A stretch of 12,839 nucleotides of DNA from JBJSXF01 sp046086225 (GCA_046086225.1 JBJSXF010000041.1:1-12839), one strand, 5' to 3'; counted from the first letter of the stretch, positions 1-6,531 are shown. A program made the numbers and translations. Notes: generated by a model from the letters alone, not told the origin.

Positions 1-264
1 CAGGCCCGGCTCGGGCGGGGGGCCCGCGCGGCCGACCCGATCGCGACCGCCGCGGCGATGGACGAGCGGAACCCCCGCTACATCGCGCGCAACCACCTCG
101 TGGAGGAGGCGCTCGCCGCGGCCACCGCCGGCGACCTCGACCCCCTCCTGAAGCTCGTGGCCCGACTGCGGGACCCCTTCACGGTGCAACCCGGCTCCGA
201 GCGCTACGCCGAGCCGGCCGACGCGGCCTTCACGGCGGGCTACCGGACCTTCTGCGGAACCTGA
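1..264 (+). CDS. selO: SelO protein adenylyltransferase (YdiU/UPF0061), C-terminal fragment
   Basis: The reading frame is open from base 1, so this is the last 87 codons of a gene that starts outside the window. SelO is a pseudokinase that transfers AMP from ATP to Ser, Thr or Tyr of target proteins and is linked to redox stress. The visible part matches the family's C-terminal signature: MDERNPRYIARNHLVEEA, then a helical stretch with a GDL..LLKLVARLRDPF pattern, then a SERYAEPAD motif. The protein ends FCGT. The cysteine near the end occupies the place where animal SelO carries selenocysteine and other bacterial homologues carry cysteine. The kinase-like core lies upstream and cannot be checked. 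The stop codon at 262–264 is one base from the 3' end of the convergent tRNA-Ser gene. The assignment rests on motifs recalled from the family and is fairly secure. Confidence 0.85.
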   Translation, partial: QARLGRGARAADPIATAAAMDERNPRYIARNHLVEEALAAATAGDLDPLLKLVARLRDPFTVQPGSERYAEPADAAFTAGYRTFCGT

Positions 265-265
265 G

Positions 266-348
266 CGGAGGGACTGGGATTCGAACCCAGGGTGCTCGCG
301 CACAGCGGTTTTCAAGACCGCCCCGTTCGGCCGCTCCGGCATCCCTCC
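266..348 (-). tRNA. tRNA-Ser (anticodon UGA)
   Basis: Read on the minus strand, the 83-nt sequence folds as a class II tRNA. The acceptor stem is GGAGGGA paired with TCCCTCC, followed by a G discriminator, which is normal for serine. The anticodon stem is GCGGT/ACCGC around loop CTTGAAA, giving anticodon UGA at 312–314. The long variable arm is GTGC-GCGA-GCAC. The T arm is CTGGG-TTCGAAT-CCCAG. CCA is not encoded. The gene lies 22 bp after the serS stop on the same strand, so it could be co-transcribed with the synthetase that charges it, or have its own promoter inside serS. It reads UCA and other UCN codons. Confidence 0.97.
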
Positions 349-370
349 GGTGGTCGAGCGTAGCGACCGC

Positions 371-1618
371 TCAGCGCGGCCCGACGCTCGCGAATCCGGT
401 GTAGGGCTGCAGCCCGTCGGGCACCGCCAACGACCCGTCAGGCTGCTGGTGGTGCTCGAACAGGAACACGAGCGTGCGGCTCACCGCGCACGCGGTGCCG
501 TTGAGCGTGTGCACGAGGTTCGATCCGCCGTCACCCTTGACCCGCGTCTGGAGACGCCGAGCCGAGTAGTCGAGGTAGTTGGAGCAGGAGGTGGCCTCGC
601 GGTAGCGCCCTTCCGACGGCAGCCACACCTCGAGGTCGAACTTGCGGGCCGCGGCCGGACCCAGATCACCGGCCGCGATGTCGACCACCCGGTAGGGCAG
701 GCCGAGGCCACCGAGGATCTCCTCCTCGATCGCGAGGATGCGTTCGTGCTCGGCCGCCGACTCGTCGGGGGCGGCGAAGACGAACATCTCGACCTTGTCG
801 AACTGGTGCACCCGGAAGATGCCGCGGGTGTCCTTGCCGTAAGTGCCCGCTTCCCGCCGGAAGCAGGTGGAGAACCCGCCGTAACGCAGCGGCAGCCGAT
901 CGGCGGCGAGCGTCTCGGCCCGGTGGAGCGCCGAGAGGGCGACCTCGCTCGTACCGAGCAGGAACAGGTCGTCGTCGGCTTCGTAGACCTGGTTGCGGTC
1001 GGTCGGGAAGAACCCGGCCTCCTCCATCGTGCGTTCCCGCACGAGGGCCGGCGTGATGACCGGTACGAAGCCGTGCCGCACGATGGTGGCCATGGCGAAG
1101 TTGACGAGCGCCAACTCGAGCAGCGCCGCCTCACCGAGGAGGTAGGCGAAACGCGAGCCACTGGCCTCGGCCGCCCGCACGGTGTCGACGAGGCCCAGCG
1201 CCTCGCCGAGCGCCGCGTGGTCGAGTGGCGGCGCTGCGGGCGTGCCGCCCACGACCCGGATGACCGTGCCGTCGTCCTCGCCGCCGTCGGGCACCTCGGG
1301 CGCCGCCGGGTTGGGCAGCTCGAGCGCTCGGGCCCGCAGCTCCTCGTCGACCTCGCGGAGGGCAGCCTCCCCGACCGTCAGCTCGGCCTTGAGCTCACCC
1401 GCGGCCCGGATCTTCTCCTCGCGCTCGTCGGCCCCCGCCTTCCCGATCTCCTTCGACGCCGCGTTCTGCCGGGCCCGCAGCTCCTCGACCTCGCGGGCGA
1501 CGGCCCGGCGCCGCTCGTCGAGCGCCAGCACGGTGTCGACGAGTCCGGCCGGCACGCGCTTGCGCTCGATGCCGGCGCAGTAGGCGGGTTCCTCGCGGAG
1601 GCGCTTGAGGTCGATCAT
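371..1618 (-). CDS. serS: Seryl-tRNA synthetase
   Basis: The 415-residue length is usual for bacterial SerRS. It charges tRNA-Ser (and tRNA-Sec where present) with serine in the cytoplasm. Residues about 28–105 form the charged, Glu/Arg/Ala-rich coiled-coil arm that grips the long variable arm of tRNA-Ser. The class II core follows: the TSE serine-binding motif at 223–225, motif 2 FRREAGTYGKDTRGIFRVHQF at about 253–273, and motif 3 around NGTACAVSRTLV at 373–384 with the ATP-binding Arg381. The start ATG (1618–1616) overlaps the pheA stop as ATGA, suggesting translational coupling. The N-terminus MIDLKRLREEP is the standard family start. The frame is open further upstream without a stop, but that extension runs antiparallel codon-shifted through pheA and lacks homology, so it was excluded. 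A serine tRNA gene follows 22 bp downstream. Confidence 0.97.
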   Translation of the reverse strand: MIDLKRLREEPAYCAGIERKRVPAGLVDTVLALDERRRAVAREVEELRARQNAASKEIGKAGADEREEKIRAAGELKAELTVGEAALREVDEELRARALELPNPAAPEVPDGGEDDGTVIRVVGGTPAAPPLDHAALGEALGLVDTVRAAEASGSRFAYLLGEAALLELALVNFAMATIVRHGFVPVITPALVRERTMEEAGFFPTDRNQVYEADDDLFLLGTSEVALSALHRAETLAADRLPLRYGGFSTCFRREAGTYGKDTRGIFRVHQFDKVEMFVFAAPDESAAEHERILAIEEEILGGLGLPYRVVDIAAGDLGPAAARKFDLEVWLPSEGRYREATSCSNYLDYSARRLQTRVKGDGGSNLVHTLNGTACAVSRTLVFLFEHHQQPDGSLAVPDGLQPYTGFASVGPR

Positions 1619-2544
1619 GCGTCGTCCCGGATCCGCGACCGCAGGTCGTCCATCCACGTCGCGGCCTGCTTCCAGGCCCGGCTCGCGGCCCGGCGGCGCT
1701 CGACTCCCGAACCGGCCGGACCGCCCACCGGGTAGGAGCCGAGGAACTTCACCTCGGCGACCCGGGCCGCGAGGTTGCGCAGGGCGTCGGCGACGATCTC
1801 GTCGGCGATGTGCCCTTCGGCGTCGATGAAGAAGCAGTAGTCGCCGAGTCCCTGCTTCGTGGGTCGCGACTCGAGCTTCGTGAGGTTGATCGCGCGCGCC
1901 GAGAACTCCTGCAGGATCGACAGCAGTGAACCCGGCCGATCGTGCCGCTGCTGGCACATGATCGACGTCTTGTCGTGCCCCGTGGGCGCGGGAACCCCCC
2001 GGCCGACCACGACGAAGCGGGTCTCGTTCTCGGGATGGTCCTCGATGTCGGTGGCGAGCACGTCGAGCCCGTACATGCCGGCCGCGAGCCGGTTGCAGAT
2101 CGCGGCCAGCCCGGGGCGACGGCTCCGGGCGACCTCCCGGGCCGCGTCGGAGGTCGAGTGCGAGGGGCGCGGCCGGGCGACGGGCAGCTCCCGGCCGAGC
2201 CAGCCCCGGCACTGGGCGAGCGCATGGGGGAACGAGATCACCGTGTCGACGTCCGCCAGCCGGGTGCCGGGCCGGGCGCAGAGGTTGAGCGTCACCGGGA
2301 GGTCGATCTCCCGCTGGATGAGGAGCTCGCTCTCGTGGGCGAGGGTGTCGAGGGTGACCGAGACCGACCCCTCGATCATGTTCTCGATCGGGACGACCCC
2401 GCAGTCGGCCTCGCCCCGCTCGACCAGGGCGATGACCTCGGGGACGCCCGGGCAGGGGATCCGCGCTGCCGCCGCCAGGTCGGCCTGGCTGAGCAGCGCC
2501 TCCTCGGTGAAGGTGCCCGGCGGGCCGAAGTACGCGACCGGCAT
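1615..2544 (-). CDS. pheA: Prephenate dehydratase with ACT domain
   Basis: This 309-residue monofunctional enzyme dehydrates and decarboxylates prephenate to phenylpyruvate in phenylalanine synthesis. The catalytic domain covers residues about 1–185: it begins YFGPPGTFTEEA, contains VPIENMIEGSV (52–62), and ends with the diagnostic TRF motif (175–177, in NETRFVVV). The C-terminal ACT domain (about 190–275) has GSLL (205–208, the GALV-type Phe-binding motif) and ESRP (225–228), so feedback inhibition by phenylalanine is expected. There is no chorismate mutase domain. A basic tail of about 35 residues follows the ACT domain. The stop overlaps the serS start (ATGA). No Shine-Dalgarno precedes the ATG; instead TAACCT ends 9 bp upstream, so the message may be leaderless. 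pheA next to serS is a known actinobacterial neighbourhood. Confidence 0.96.
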   Translation of the reverse strand: MPVAYFGPPGTFTEEALLSQADLAAAARIPCPGVPEVIALVERGEADCGVVPIENMIEGSVSVTLDTLAHESELLIQREIDLPVTLNLCARPGTRLADVDTVISFPHALAQCRGWLGRELPVARPRPSHSTSDAAREVARSRRPGLAAICNRLAAGMYGLDVLATDIEDHPENETRFVVVGRGVPAPTGHDKTSIMCQQRHDRPGSLLSILQEFSARAINLTKLESRPTKQGLGDYCFFIDAEGHIADEIVADALRNLAARVAEVKFLGSYPVGGPAGSGVERRRAASRAWKQAATWMDDLRSRIRDDA

Positions 2545-2553
2545 AGGGAGGAG

Positions 2554-2559
2554 AGGTTA
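2554..2559 (-). promoter_or_regulatory. Candidate −10 box (TAACCT) for leaderless pheA–serS transcript
   Basis: On the minus strand TAACCT, fitting the TANNNT consensus, ends 9 nt before the pheA ATG. The sequence between is pyrimidine-rich (CTCCTCCCT) and cannot act as a Shine-Dalgarno. No convincing −35 is visible. This is the weakest sequence match and widest spacing in the set of similar boxes in this window. Confidence 0.35.
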
Positions 2560-2624
2560 CGGCACCCGACCCGACCGCCCCGGCGGGTTCCTCCGCTCTC
2601 GGGCACGTCGGCCGGACCGGGCGG

Positions 2625-2630
2625 TATGTT
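2625..2630 (+). promoter_or_regulatory. Candidate −10 box (TATGTT) for the alcohol dehydrogenase
   Basis: TATGTT matches TATAAT at 4 of 6 positions and fits TANNNT. It ends 31 bp before the ATG at 2662, which would give a leader of about 25 nt holding the strong Shine-Dalgarno AAGGAGG at 2650–2656. A TTGACC at 2629–2634 overlaps it but has no suitable −10 downstream. Confidence 0.35.
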
Positions 2631-2661
2631 GACCGACGCAGTCGATCAGAAGGAGGCCGCC

Positions 2662-3744
2662 ATGCGGGCCGCAATGTTCACGGAGACCGGGGGACCGCTC
2701 ACCATCGAGAACGTGGAGCCGGCGCAGCCCGGTCCGCGCGACGTCGTCGTGCAGCTCGGCGCGAGCGGCGTCTGCCACTCCGACCTCTCGCTCAAGAACG
2801 GTTACGTCGGCATCATGCCCGGCACGATCCTCGGCCACGAGGGCGCGGGCACGGTGCTCGAGGTCGGATCCGAGGTCACGAGCGTGAAGGCGGGCGACCG
2901 GATCGTCGCGTCGTTCATCCCGGCCTGCGGCGACTGCTGGTCCTGCCTCCACGACGAGTCGCACCTCTGCGACACCGAGATGGCCGTCATGATGTCGATG
3001 CGGGGAGCACGCTCCGACGGATCGCAGTACATGGCGATGACCGGACTCGGCACGTTCGCCGAGGCCATGACCTGCGCCGAATCGTCGATCGTCAAGATCA
3101 CCGGCGAGGTCCCCGACGAGCAACTCGCGCTCATCGGCTGCGGCATCACCACCGGAGTGGGCGCGGCGCTCAACACCGCCCGGGTGCACCCCGGTGCAAC
3201 CGTCGCGGTCATCGGCTGCGGCGGGGTCGGCCAGGCCGTCATCCAGGGCGCCCGCATCGCCGGTGCGTCGCGGATCATTGCGATCGACATGGTCGAAATG
3301 AAGCGCAAGACGGCCGGCCAGCTCGGCGCCACCGACTTCGTCGACCCGAGCGCGGGCGACCCGGTCGCCCAGGTGCAGGAGCTCACCGGCGGGCGCGGCG
3401 TCGACTACTCGTTCGAGGTCATCGGCCTCCCCGAGACGACGCTCCAGGCGTACAACATGATCCGCAAGGGCGGCACCGCGGTGATGGTCGGCATGACCCG
3501 CGCCGAGGCTCAGCTCACCATCTCCACCTTCGACCTCTTCTTCAACGAGAAGACGCTGAAGGGCTGCAAGTACGGGTCGGGCCAGGTGCGCCGTGACTTC
3601 CAGCGCTTCGTCGACCTCATCGAGACCGGTCGCCTCGACACCTCATCGATGGTCTCGAAGACCATCGCGCTCGACGAGGTCAACGAGGCCTTCGAGGCGA
3701 TGGAGCGGGGCGAGGTCATCCGCTCGGTCATCACGAGCTTCTGA
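2662..3744 (+). CDS. Zinc-dependent alcohol dehydrogenase (MDR superfamily, class III-like)
   Basis: The 360-residue enzyme oxidises an alcohol to an aldehyde or ketone, most likely with NAD(+). The GroES-like domain (about 1–150) carries the catalytic zinc ligands C38 (GVCHSD), H59 with E60 (GHEGAG) and C160 (GCGITTG). A structural zinc site is formed by C89, C92, C95 and C103 (spacing CxxCxxCx7C). The Rossmann domain has GCGGVG at 185–190 and D209 at the end of the second strand, favouring NAD over NADP. Start ATG 2662 was chosen because AAGGAGG sits 5 bp upstream and MRAAMFTETGGPL is the family N-terminus; the frame is open far upstream but without homology. The substrate cannot be read from sequence. 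Members of this group include formaldehyde/thiol-adduct and NDMA-dependent dehydrogenases. The acyl-CoA ligase 114 bp downstream hints at oxidation of alcohols to acids and CoA activation. Confidence 0.92.
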   Translation: MRAAMFTETGGPLTIENVEPAQPGPRDVVVQLGASGVCHSDLSLKNGYVGIMPGTILGHEGAGTVLEVGSEVTSVKAGDRIVASFIPACGDCWSCLHDESHLCDTEMAVMMSMRGARSDGSQYMAMTGLGTFAEAMTCAESSIVKITGEVPDEQLALIGCGITTGVGAALNTARVHPGATVAVIGCGGVGQAVIQGARIAGASRIIAIDMVEMKRKTAGQLGATDFVDPSAGDPVAQVQELTGGRGVDYSFEVIGLPETTLQAYNMIRKGGTAVMVGMTRAEAQLTISTFDLFFNEKTLKGCKYGSGQVRRDFQRFVDLIETGRLDTSSMVSKTIALDEVNEAFEAMERGEVIRSVITSF

Positions 3745-3784
3745 TCCGGGAACGCATGACGAACGGCCGGAGCGTGCGACGGCG

Positions 3785-3802
3785 TCCGGGGGTCACCCCG
3801 GA
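3785..3802. terminator. GC hairpin between alcohol dehydrogenase and acyl-CoA synthetase
   Basis: A perfect 7-bp stem TCCGGGG/CCCCGGA closes a GTCA tetraloop, 40 bp after the alcohol dehydrogenase stop. There is no T-tract on either side, so it is not a classical intrinsic terminator. In high-GC actinobacteria such I-shaped hairpins are often assigned as terminators. It could separate the dehydrogenase and ligase transcripts or only attenuate read-through. Confidence 0.4.
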
Positions 3803-3827
3803 GCCGACGGCGCCCCGGCCGTCGTCG

Positions 3828-3853
3828 CGTCCGGAGCCGGCCGTCCGGAGCCG
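3828..3853. repeat. Two 12-bp direct repeats just before the acyl-CoA synthetase start
   Basis: CGTCCGGAGCCG occurs at 3828–3839 and again at 3842–3853, a period of 14 bp. The second copy ends 5 bp before the GTG start at 3859, and its CCGGAG is the only Shine-Dalgarno-like sequence in reach. It may be a short tandem duplication or a paired protein-binding site. Confidence 0.5.
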
Positions 3854-3858
3854 CGCCG

Positions 3859-5412
3859 GTGTGGCCCGGTAGGCACGCCCGGGAGCGGCCCGACCACCCC
3901 GCCTACGTGATGGCCGGGACGGGCGAGGTCATCACCTACGGGCAGCTCGACGAACGGTCGAACCGGGTCGCGCAGCTGCTCCACGCCGCCGGACTCCGGT
4001 TCGGCGACCACATCGCGGTGCTGATGGAGAACCGCTCCGAGTACTTCGAGCCGTGCTGGGCCGCCCAGCGCTCGGGGCTGACCTACACCTGCATCAACTC
4101 GCATCTGACCGCCGACGAGGTCGCGTACATCGTCGACGACTGCGACGCCCGGGTGCTCTTCACGAGCGACACGCTGGCCGAGGTCGCCACTGCGATCGTC
4201 GAGCGCACCCCGAAGGTGGAGCGCCGCCTCGTCGTCGGACCGACGGCGGTGCCCGGGCACGAGCCCTACGAGGAGGCGATCGCCGGTCACCCGGCCACGC
4301 CGCTCACCGAGGAGCTCGAGGGCAGCCGCATGCTCTACTCCTCGGGGACGACCGGTCGGCCCAAGGGGGTGCGCTACACGGCGGAACGTCGGCTGGTCGG
4401 CGACCTGCCCGCCGAGATGGGGATGATGACCGGGTTCTGGGGGTTCGGCCCCGACACCGTGTACCTCTCGCCCGCGCCCCTCTACCACTCGGCCCCGCTC
4501 TTCTACTGCATGAGCACGATGCGGCTCGGCGGGACGTGCATCGTGCTCGAGCGCTTCGACCCCGAAGCCGCGCTCGCCGCGATCGAGCGGTACCGCGTCA
4601 CGCACTCGCAGTGGGTCCCGACGATGTTCGTGCGGATGCTCGCGCTGCCCGACGAAATGCGCAGCCGGTACGACCTCTCGTCGCTGCGGGTCGCGATCCA
4701 CGCCGCCGCACCCTGCCGCGTCGATACGAAGCAGCAGATGATCGAGTGGTGGGGTCCGATCATCGACGAGTACTACTCGGCGACCGAGGGCATGGGCGCG
4801 ACCTACATCTCGGCGGCCGACTGGCTGGGCCACCCGGGTTCGGTCGGCCGCACACTCCTCGCCCCGATCCACATCCTCGACGACGAGGGCGCCGACCTCC
4901 CGCCCGGCGAGATCGGCACCGTGTGGTTCGAGCCGCCGCCCGGGCGGCCCGGCTTCGCCTACCACAAGGACGCCGCCAAGACCCGGGAAGCGACCGACGC
5001 TCGCGGCTGGTCGACCGTCGGCGACATCGGATACCTCGACGACGACGGCTTCCTCTACCTCACCGACCGCCGCAGCTTCATGATCGTGGCCGGTGGGGTG
5101 AACATCTCCCCGCAGGAGATCGAGGACCTCCTCGCGTCGCACCCGGCGGTCGCCGACGCTGCAGTGTTCGGCATCCCCGACGCCGATCTCGGTGAGCGCG
5201 TCCACGCCGTGGTGCAGCCGCTCGACTGGGACGCCGCCGGTCCCGATCTCGCCGACGAGCTGCTCGCCCACTGCCGAGCCCGTCTCTCGGCCCAGAAGTG
5301 CCCGCGGGCAATCGACTTCGAACGTGAGCTCCCGCGCGAGGACACCGGCAAGCTGTTCAAGCGTCGTCTGCGCGATCGCTACTGGGGCGACGGACCGAGC
5401 CGCATCGTCTGA
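3859..5412 (+). CDS. FadD-like acyl-CoA synthetase (AMP-binding ligase)
   Basis: This 517-residue ANL-superfamily enzyme activates a carboxylic acid with ATP to an acyl-AMP and then to the acyl-CoA thioester. The ATP-binding P-loop YSSGTTGRPKG is at 160–170, the adenine-binding motif YYSATEG at 305–311, and GDIGYLDDDGFLYLTDR at about 388–404 supplies the ribose-binding Asp and hinge. GGVNISPQEIE (412–422) marks the C-terminal domain, and K498 in EDTGK is the catalytic lysine. The GTG start gives MWPGRHARERPDHPAYVM, close to the common MxPGxHA N-terminus of actinobacterial FadD proteins, and no earlier in-frame start exists. The Shine-Dalgarno is weak. Substrate chain length is not predictable; mycobacterial relatives act on fatty acids or steroid side chains. 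It sits downstream of the alcohol dehydrogenase on the same strand but a GC hairpin lies between them. Confidence 0.92.
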   Translation: MWPGRHARERPDHPAYVMAGTGEVITYGQLDERSNRVAQLLHAAGLRFGDHIAVLMENRSEYFEPCWAAQRSGLTYTCINSHLTADEVAYIVDDCDARVLFTSDTLAEVATAIVERTPKVERRLVVGPTAVPGHEPYEEAIAGHPATPLTEELEGSRMLYSSGTTGRPKGVRYTAERRLVGDLPAEMGMMTGFWGFGPDTVYLSPAPLYHSAPLFYCMSTMRLGGTCIVLERFDPEAALAAIERYRVTHSQWVPTMFVRMLALPDEMRSRYDLSSLRVAIHAAAPCRVDTKQQMIEWWGPIIDEYYSATEGMGATYISAADWLGHPGSVGRTLLAPIHILDDEGADLPPGEIGTVWFEPPPGRPGFAYHKDAAKTREATDARGWSTVGDIGYLDDDGFLYLTDRRSFMIVAGGVNISPQEIEDLLASHPAVADAAVFGIPDADLGERVHAVVQPLDWDAAGPDLADELLAHCRARLSAQKCPRAIDFERELPREDTGKLFKRRLRDRYWGDGPSRIV

Positions 5413-5481
5413 GCGCCGCCCGCCCGGGCCGGGCTGGGCCGGGAACCGACGCAACCCGGCAGGGGAACGGCGAAGGGGTGG

Positions 5482-5528
5482 GGGGCGCGGGACGGGCGAC
5501 TCCCCCCAGGGCCGCCGTCCCGCGCCTC
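5482..5528. terminator. Long GC stem-loop in the acyl-CoA synthetase–pyrE gap
   Basis: GGCGCGGGACGG (5484–5495) and CCGTCCCGCGCC (5515–5526) are a perfect 12-bp inverted repeat around a 19-nt loop. In plus-strand RNA the stem gains a G-U and a G-C pair at its base (5483/5527 and 5482/5528). It lies about 70 bp after the acyl-CoA synthetase stop and has no T-tract. It probably ends or stabilises that transcript, or, read the other way, follows the small minus-strand ORF that stops at 5527. Confidence 0.5.
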
Positions 5529-5625
5529 ACACCACCGTCTCGTGGGCACCGAATCCGGCGAGCCGGATCCGCACGGCGCGGTGGAGCCCCCACTCCGCAG
5601 CGGCGACGATACGGCTCCCGACCAC
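5527..5625 (-). CDS. Possible 32-residue small ORF in the intergenic gap (unproven)
   Basis: On the minus strand a GTG at 5625 opens 32 codons ending in TGA at 5529–5527, or 35 codons from a TTG at 5634. Most codons end in G or C, as in real genes here. The translation has an alternating basic/hydrophobic character (AAAEWGLHRAVRIRLAGFG) that could be amphipathic. Its stop codon abuts the stem-loop at 5484–5526. No Shine-Dalgarno is evident and I recognise no family. It could be chance in GC-rich DNA, or a remnant of a lost gene. Confidence 0.15.
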   Translation of the reverse strand: MVGSRIVAAAEWGLHRAVRIRLAGFGAHETVV

Positions 5626-5660
5626 GGCGGTCAATGGGCCTCGCCGTCGGGACCGCGGGC

Positions 5661-5666
5661 TACCGT
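5661..5666 (+). promoter_or_regulatory. Candidate −10 box (TACCGT) for leaderless pyrE
   Basis: TACCGT ends 6 bp before the pyrE ATG at 5673 and there is no Shine-Dalgarno. With a typical 6–7 bp distance from −10 to transcription start, the RNA would begin at or next to the ATG. The same hexamer stands 6 bp before exoD and 8 bp before the CoA transferase. Confidence 0.5.
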
Positions 5667-5672
5667 CCGGCC

Positions 5673-6200
5673 ATGGATCGCACCGAGCTCGCCCGCCGCA
5701 TCCACCGTGCCTCGCACCTCACCGGCACCTTCGTGCTGCGCTCGGGCGTGACCAGCCACGAGTACTTCGACAAGTACCGGTTCGAGACCGACCCGGTACT
5801 GCTCCGCGACATCGCCGAGGGGCTCGCCGGTCTCATCCCGCCCGACGTCGACGCACTCGCGGGCCTCGAGCTGGGCGGCATTCCGCTGGTCACGATGTGC
5901 TCGCAGATCACCGGCCTGCCCGCGCTGTTCGTGCGCAAGGAGGCGAAGACCTACGGCACCTGCCGACTCGCCGAGGGCGGTGAGTTCGAGGGGCGCAGCC
6001 TGTGCCTCGTCGAGGACGTCATCACCTCGGGCGGCGCGGTGCTCGACGCCGCCGCCGAACTGCGGCCCCTCGGCGCCGGGCTCGGCCCGGTCATCTGCGT
6101 CATCGACCGCGAGTCGGGTGGAGCCGAGAAGCTCGCCGCCGCCGGCCTCGAGCTCCACTCGCTCTTCACGATGTCGGAGCTCAACGCGAGCGTGAGCTGA
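5673..6200 (+). CDS. pyrE: Orotate phosphoribosyltransferase
   Basis: The 175-residue length is typical. The enzyme joins orotate and PRPP to make orotidine 5'-phosphate in pyrimidine synthesis. The PRPP-binding signature is LCLVEDVITSGGAV (110–123) with acidic D115. The flexible catalytic loop is represented by RKEAKTYGTCRLAEG (88–102), with Lys and Arg residues expected to contact PRPP. The N-terminal FVLRSGVTSHEYFDKYRFETDP is the family's substrate hood and Lys34 lies in it. There are no other pyr genes in the window. Its start ATG 5673 lacks a Shine-Dalgarno and follows a TACCGT box, suggesting a leaderless message. Its 3' end overlaps the 3' end of the convergent lipoprotein gene by 20 bp. 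The gene is complete and shows no damage. Confidence 0.93.
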   Translation: MDRTELARRIHRASHLTGTFVLRSGVTSHEYFDKYRFETDPVLLRDIAEGLAGLIPPDVDALAGLELGGIPLVTMCSQITGLPALFVRKEAKTYGTCRLAEGGEFEGRSLCLVEDVITSGGAVLDAAAELRPLGAGLGPVICVIDRESGGAEKLAAAGLELHSLFTMSELNASVS

Positions 6201-6453
6201 CCCCGCAGGCGGTGAGGATCCGCTCGATCTCGGCTCGGTCCCGGGCGGAGGGGTCGGAGCGGGAGTCGAGCACCGTCGGGTCGAGGTCGTCGCGCATCCC
6301 GTCGACCACGCACTCCGCCTGCCGGACCGTGAGCCCGGCCCGCTCCAGACCCCGGCGCAGCGCCGCCGGGTCGGAGCCGGCCGACGAGCAGCCGACGAGG
6401 ACCATCACCACGATCACGCCGACGAGCGCCAGGGGACGACGGGACGGACGCAC
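6181..6453 (-). CDS. Small secreted lipoprotein of unknown function
   Basis: The predicted protein has 90 residues. A basic N-terminus (RPSRR) is followed by a hydrophobic helix (about 8–21) and the lipobox LVGC, with C22 the lipidated cysteine, so the product should be anchored outside the membrane. The mature part is about 69 residues. Its pattern, AECVVDGMRDDLD around C48 and ILTACG around C83, resembles short actinobacterial secreted proteins with two conserved cysteines that could form a disulfide; I cannot name the family. GTG 6453 was chosen because the signal peptide starts there and a TACGCT box ends 6 bp upstream. The long open frame upstream is antisense to other genes. It converges on pyrE with a 20-bp overlap, leaving no room for a terminator between them. 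Confidence 0.78.
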   Translation of the reverse strand: MRPSRRPLALVGVIVVMVLVGCSSAGSDPAALRRGLERAGLTVRQAECVVDGMRDDLDPTVLDSRSDPSARDRAEIERILTACGVSSRSR

Positions 6454-6459
6454 GCCCCC

Positions 6460-6465
6460 AGCGTA
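6460..6465 (-). promoter_or_regulatory. Candidate −10 box (TACGCT) for the lipoprotein gene
   Basis: On the minus strand TACGCT (TANNNT) ends exactly 6 nt before the GTG at 6453. The intervening GGGGGC is not a useful Shine-Dalgarno at that distance. This fits a leaderless start and supports the chosen start codon. Confidence 0.42.
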
Positions 6466-6517
6466 GGGGCGCCCCGGCGACCGAACCGCTCGACTCGCCC
6501 GGTGTGAGCCCCTTCGG

Positions 6518-6523
6518 TACCGT
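6518..6523 (+). promoter_or_regulatory. Candidate −10 box (TACCGT) for the CoA transferase
   Basis: TACCGT ends 8 bp before the GTG at 6532; no Shine-Dalgarno lies between. The spacing fits a leaderless transcript. It faces away from the lipoprotein promoter candidate about 55 bp to its left, so the 78-bp intergenic region would hold two divergent promoters. Confidence 0.48.
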
Positions 6524-6531
6524 CGGCGACC

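Noticed and set aside
350..1735. 461-codon plus-strand frame opposite serS
   Set aside because: Composition is Arg/Val/Glu-rich shadow sequence with no recognisable domain; the minus strand encodes intact SerRS.
1942..2661. Plus-strand extension of the alcohol dehydrogenase frame (would give 600 residues)
   Set aside because: It is antisense to pheA and lacks homology. A strong Shine-Dalgarno and the family N-terminus fix the start at 2662.
371..2674. A 767-codon minus-strand frame that looks like a long N-terminal extension of serS
   Set aside because: The upstream part is arginine/proline/glycine-rich and is pheA read in another frame. SerRS starts normally at 1618 with MIDLKRL, and pheA ends there with an ATGA overlap.
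3793..5454. 553-codon minus-strand frame opposite the acyl-CoA synthetase
   Set aside because: It is a shadow typical of GC-rich coding DNA; the plus strand carries every ANL-family motif in order.
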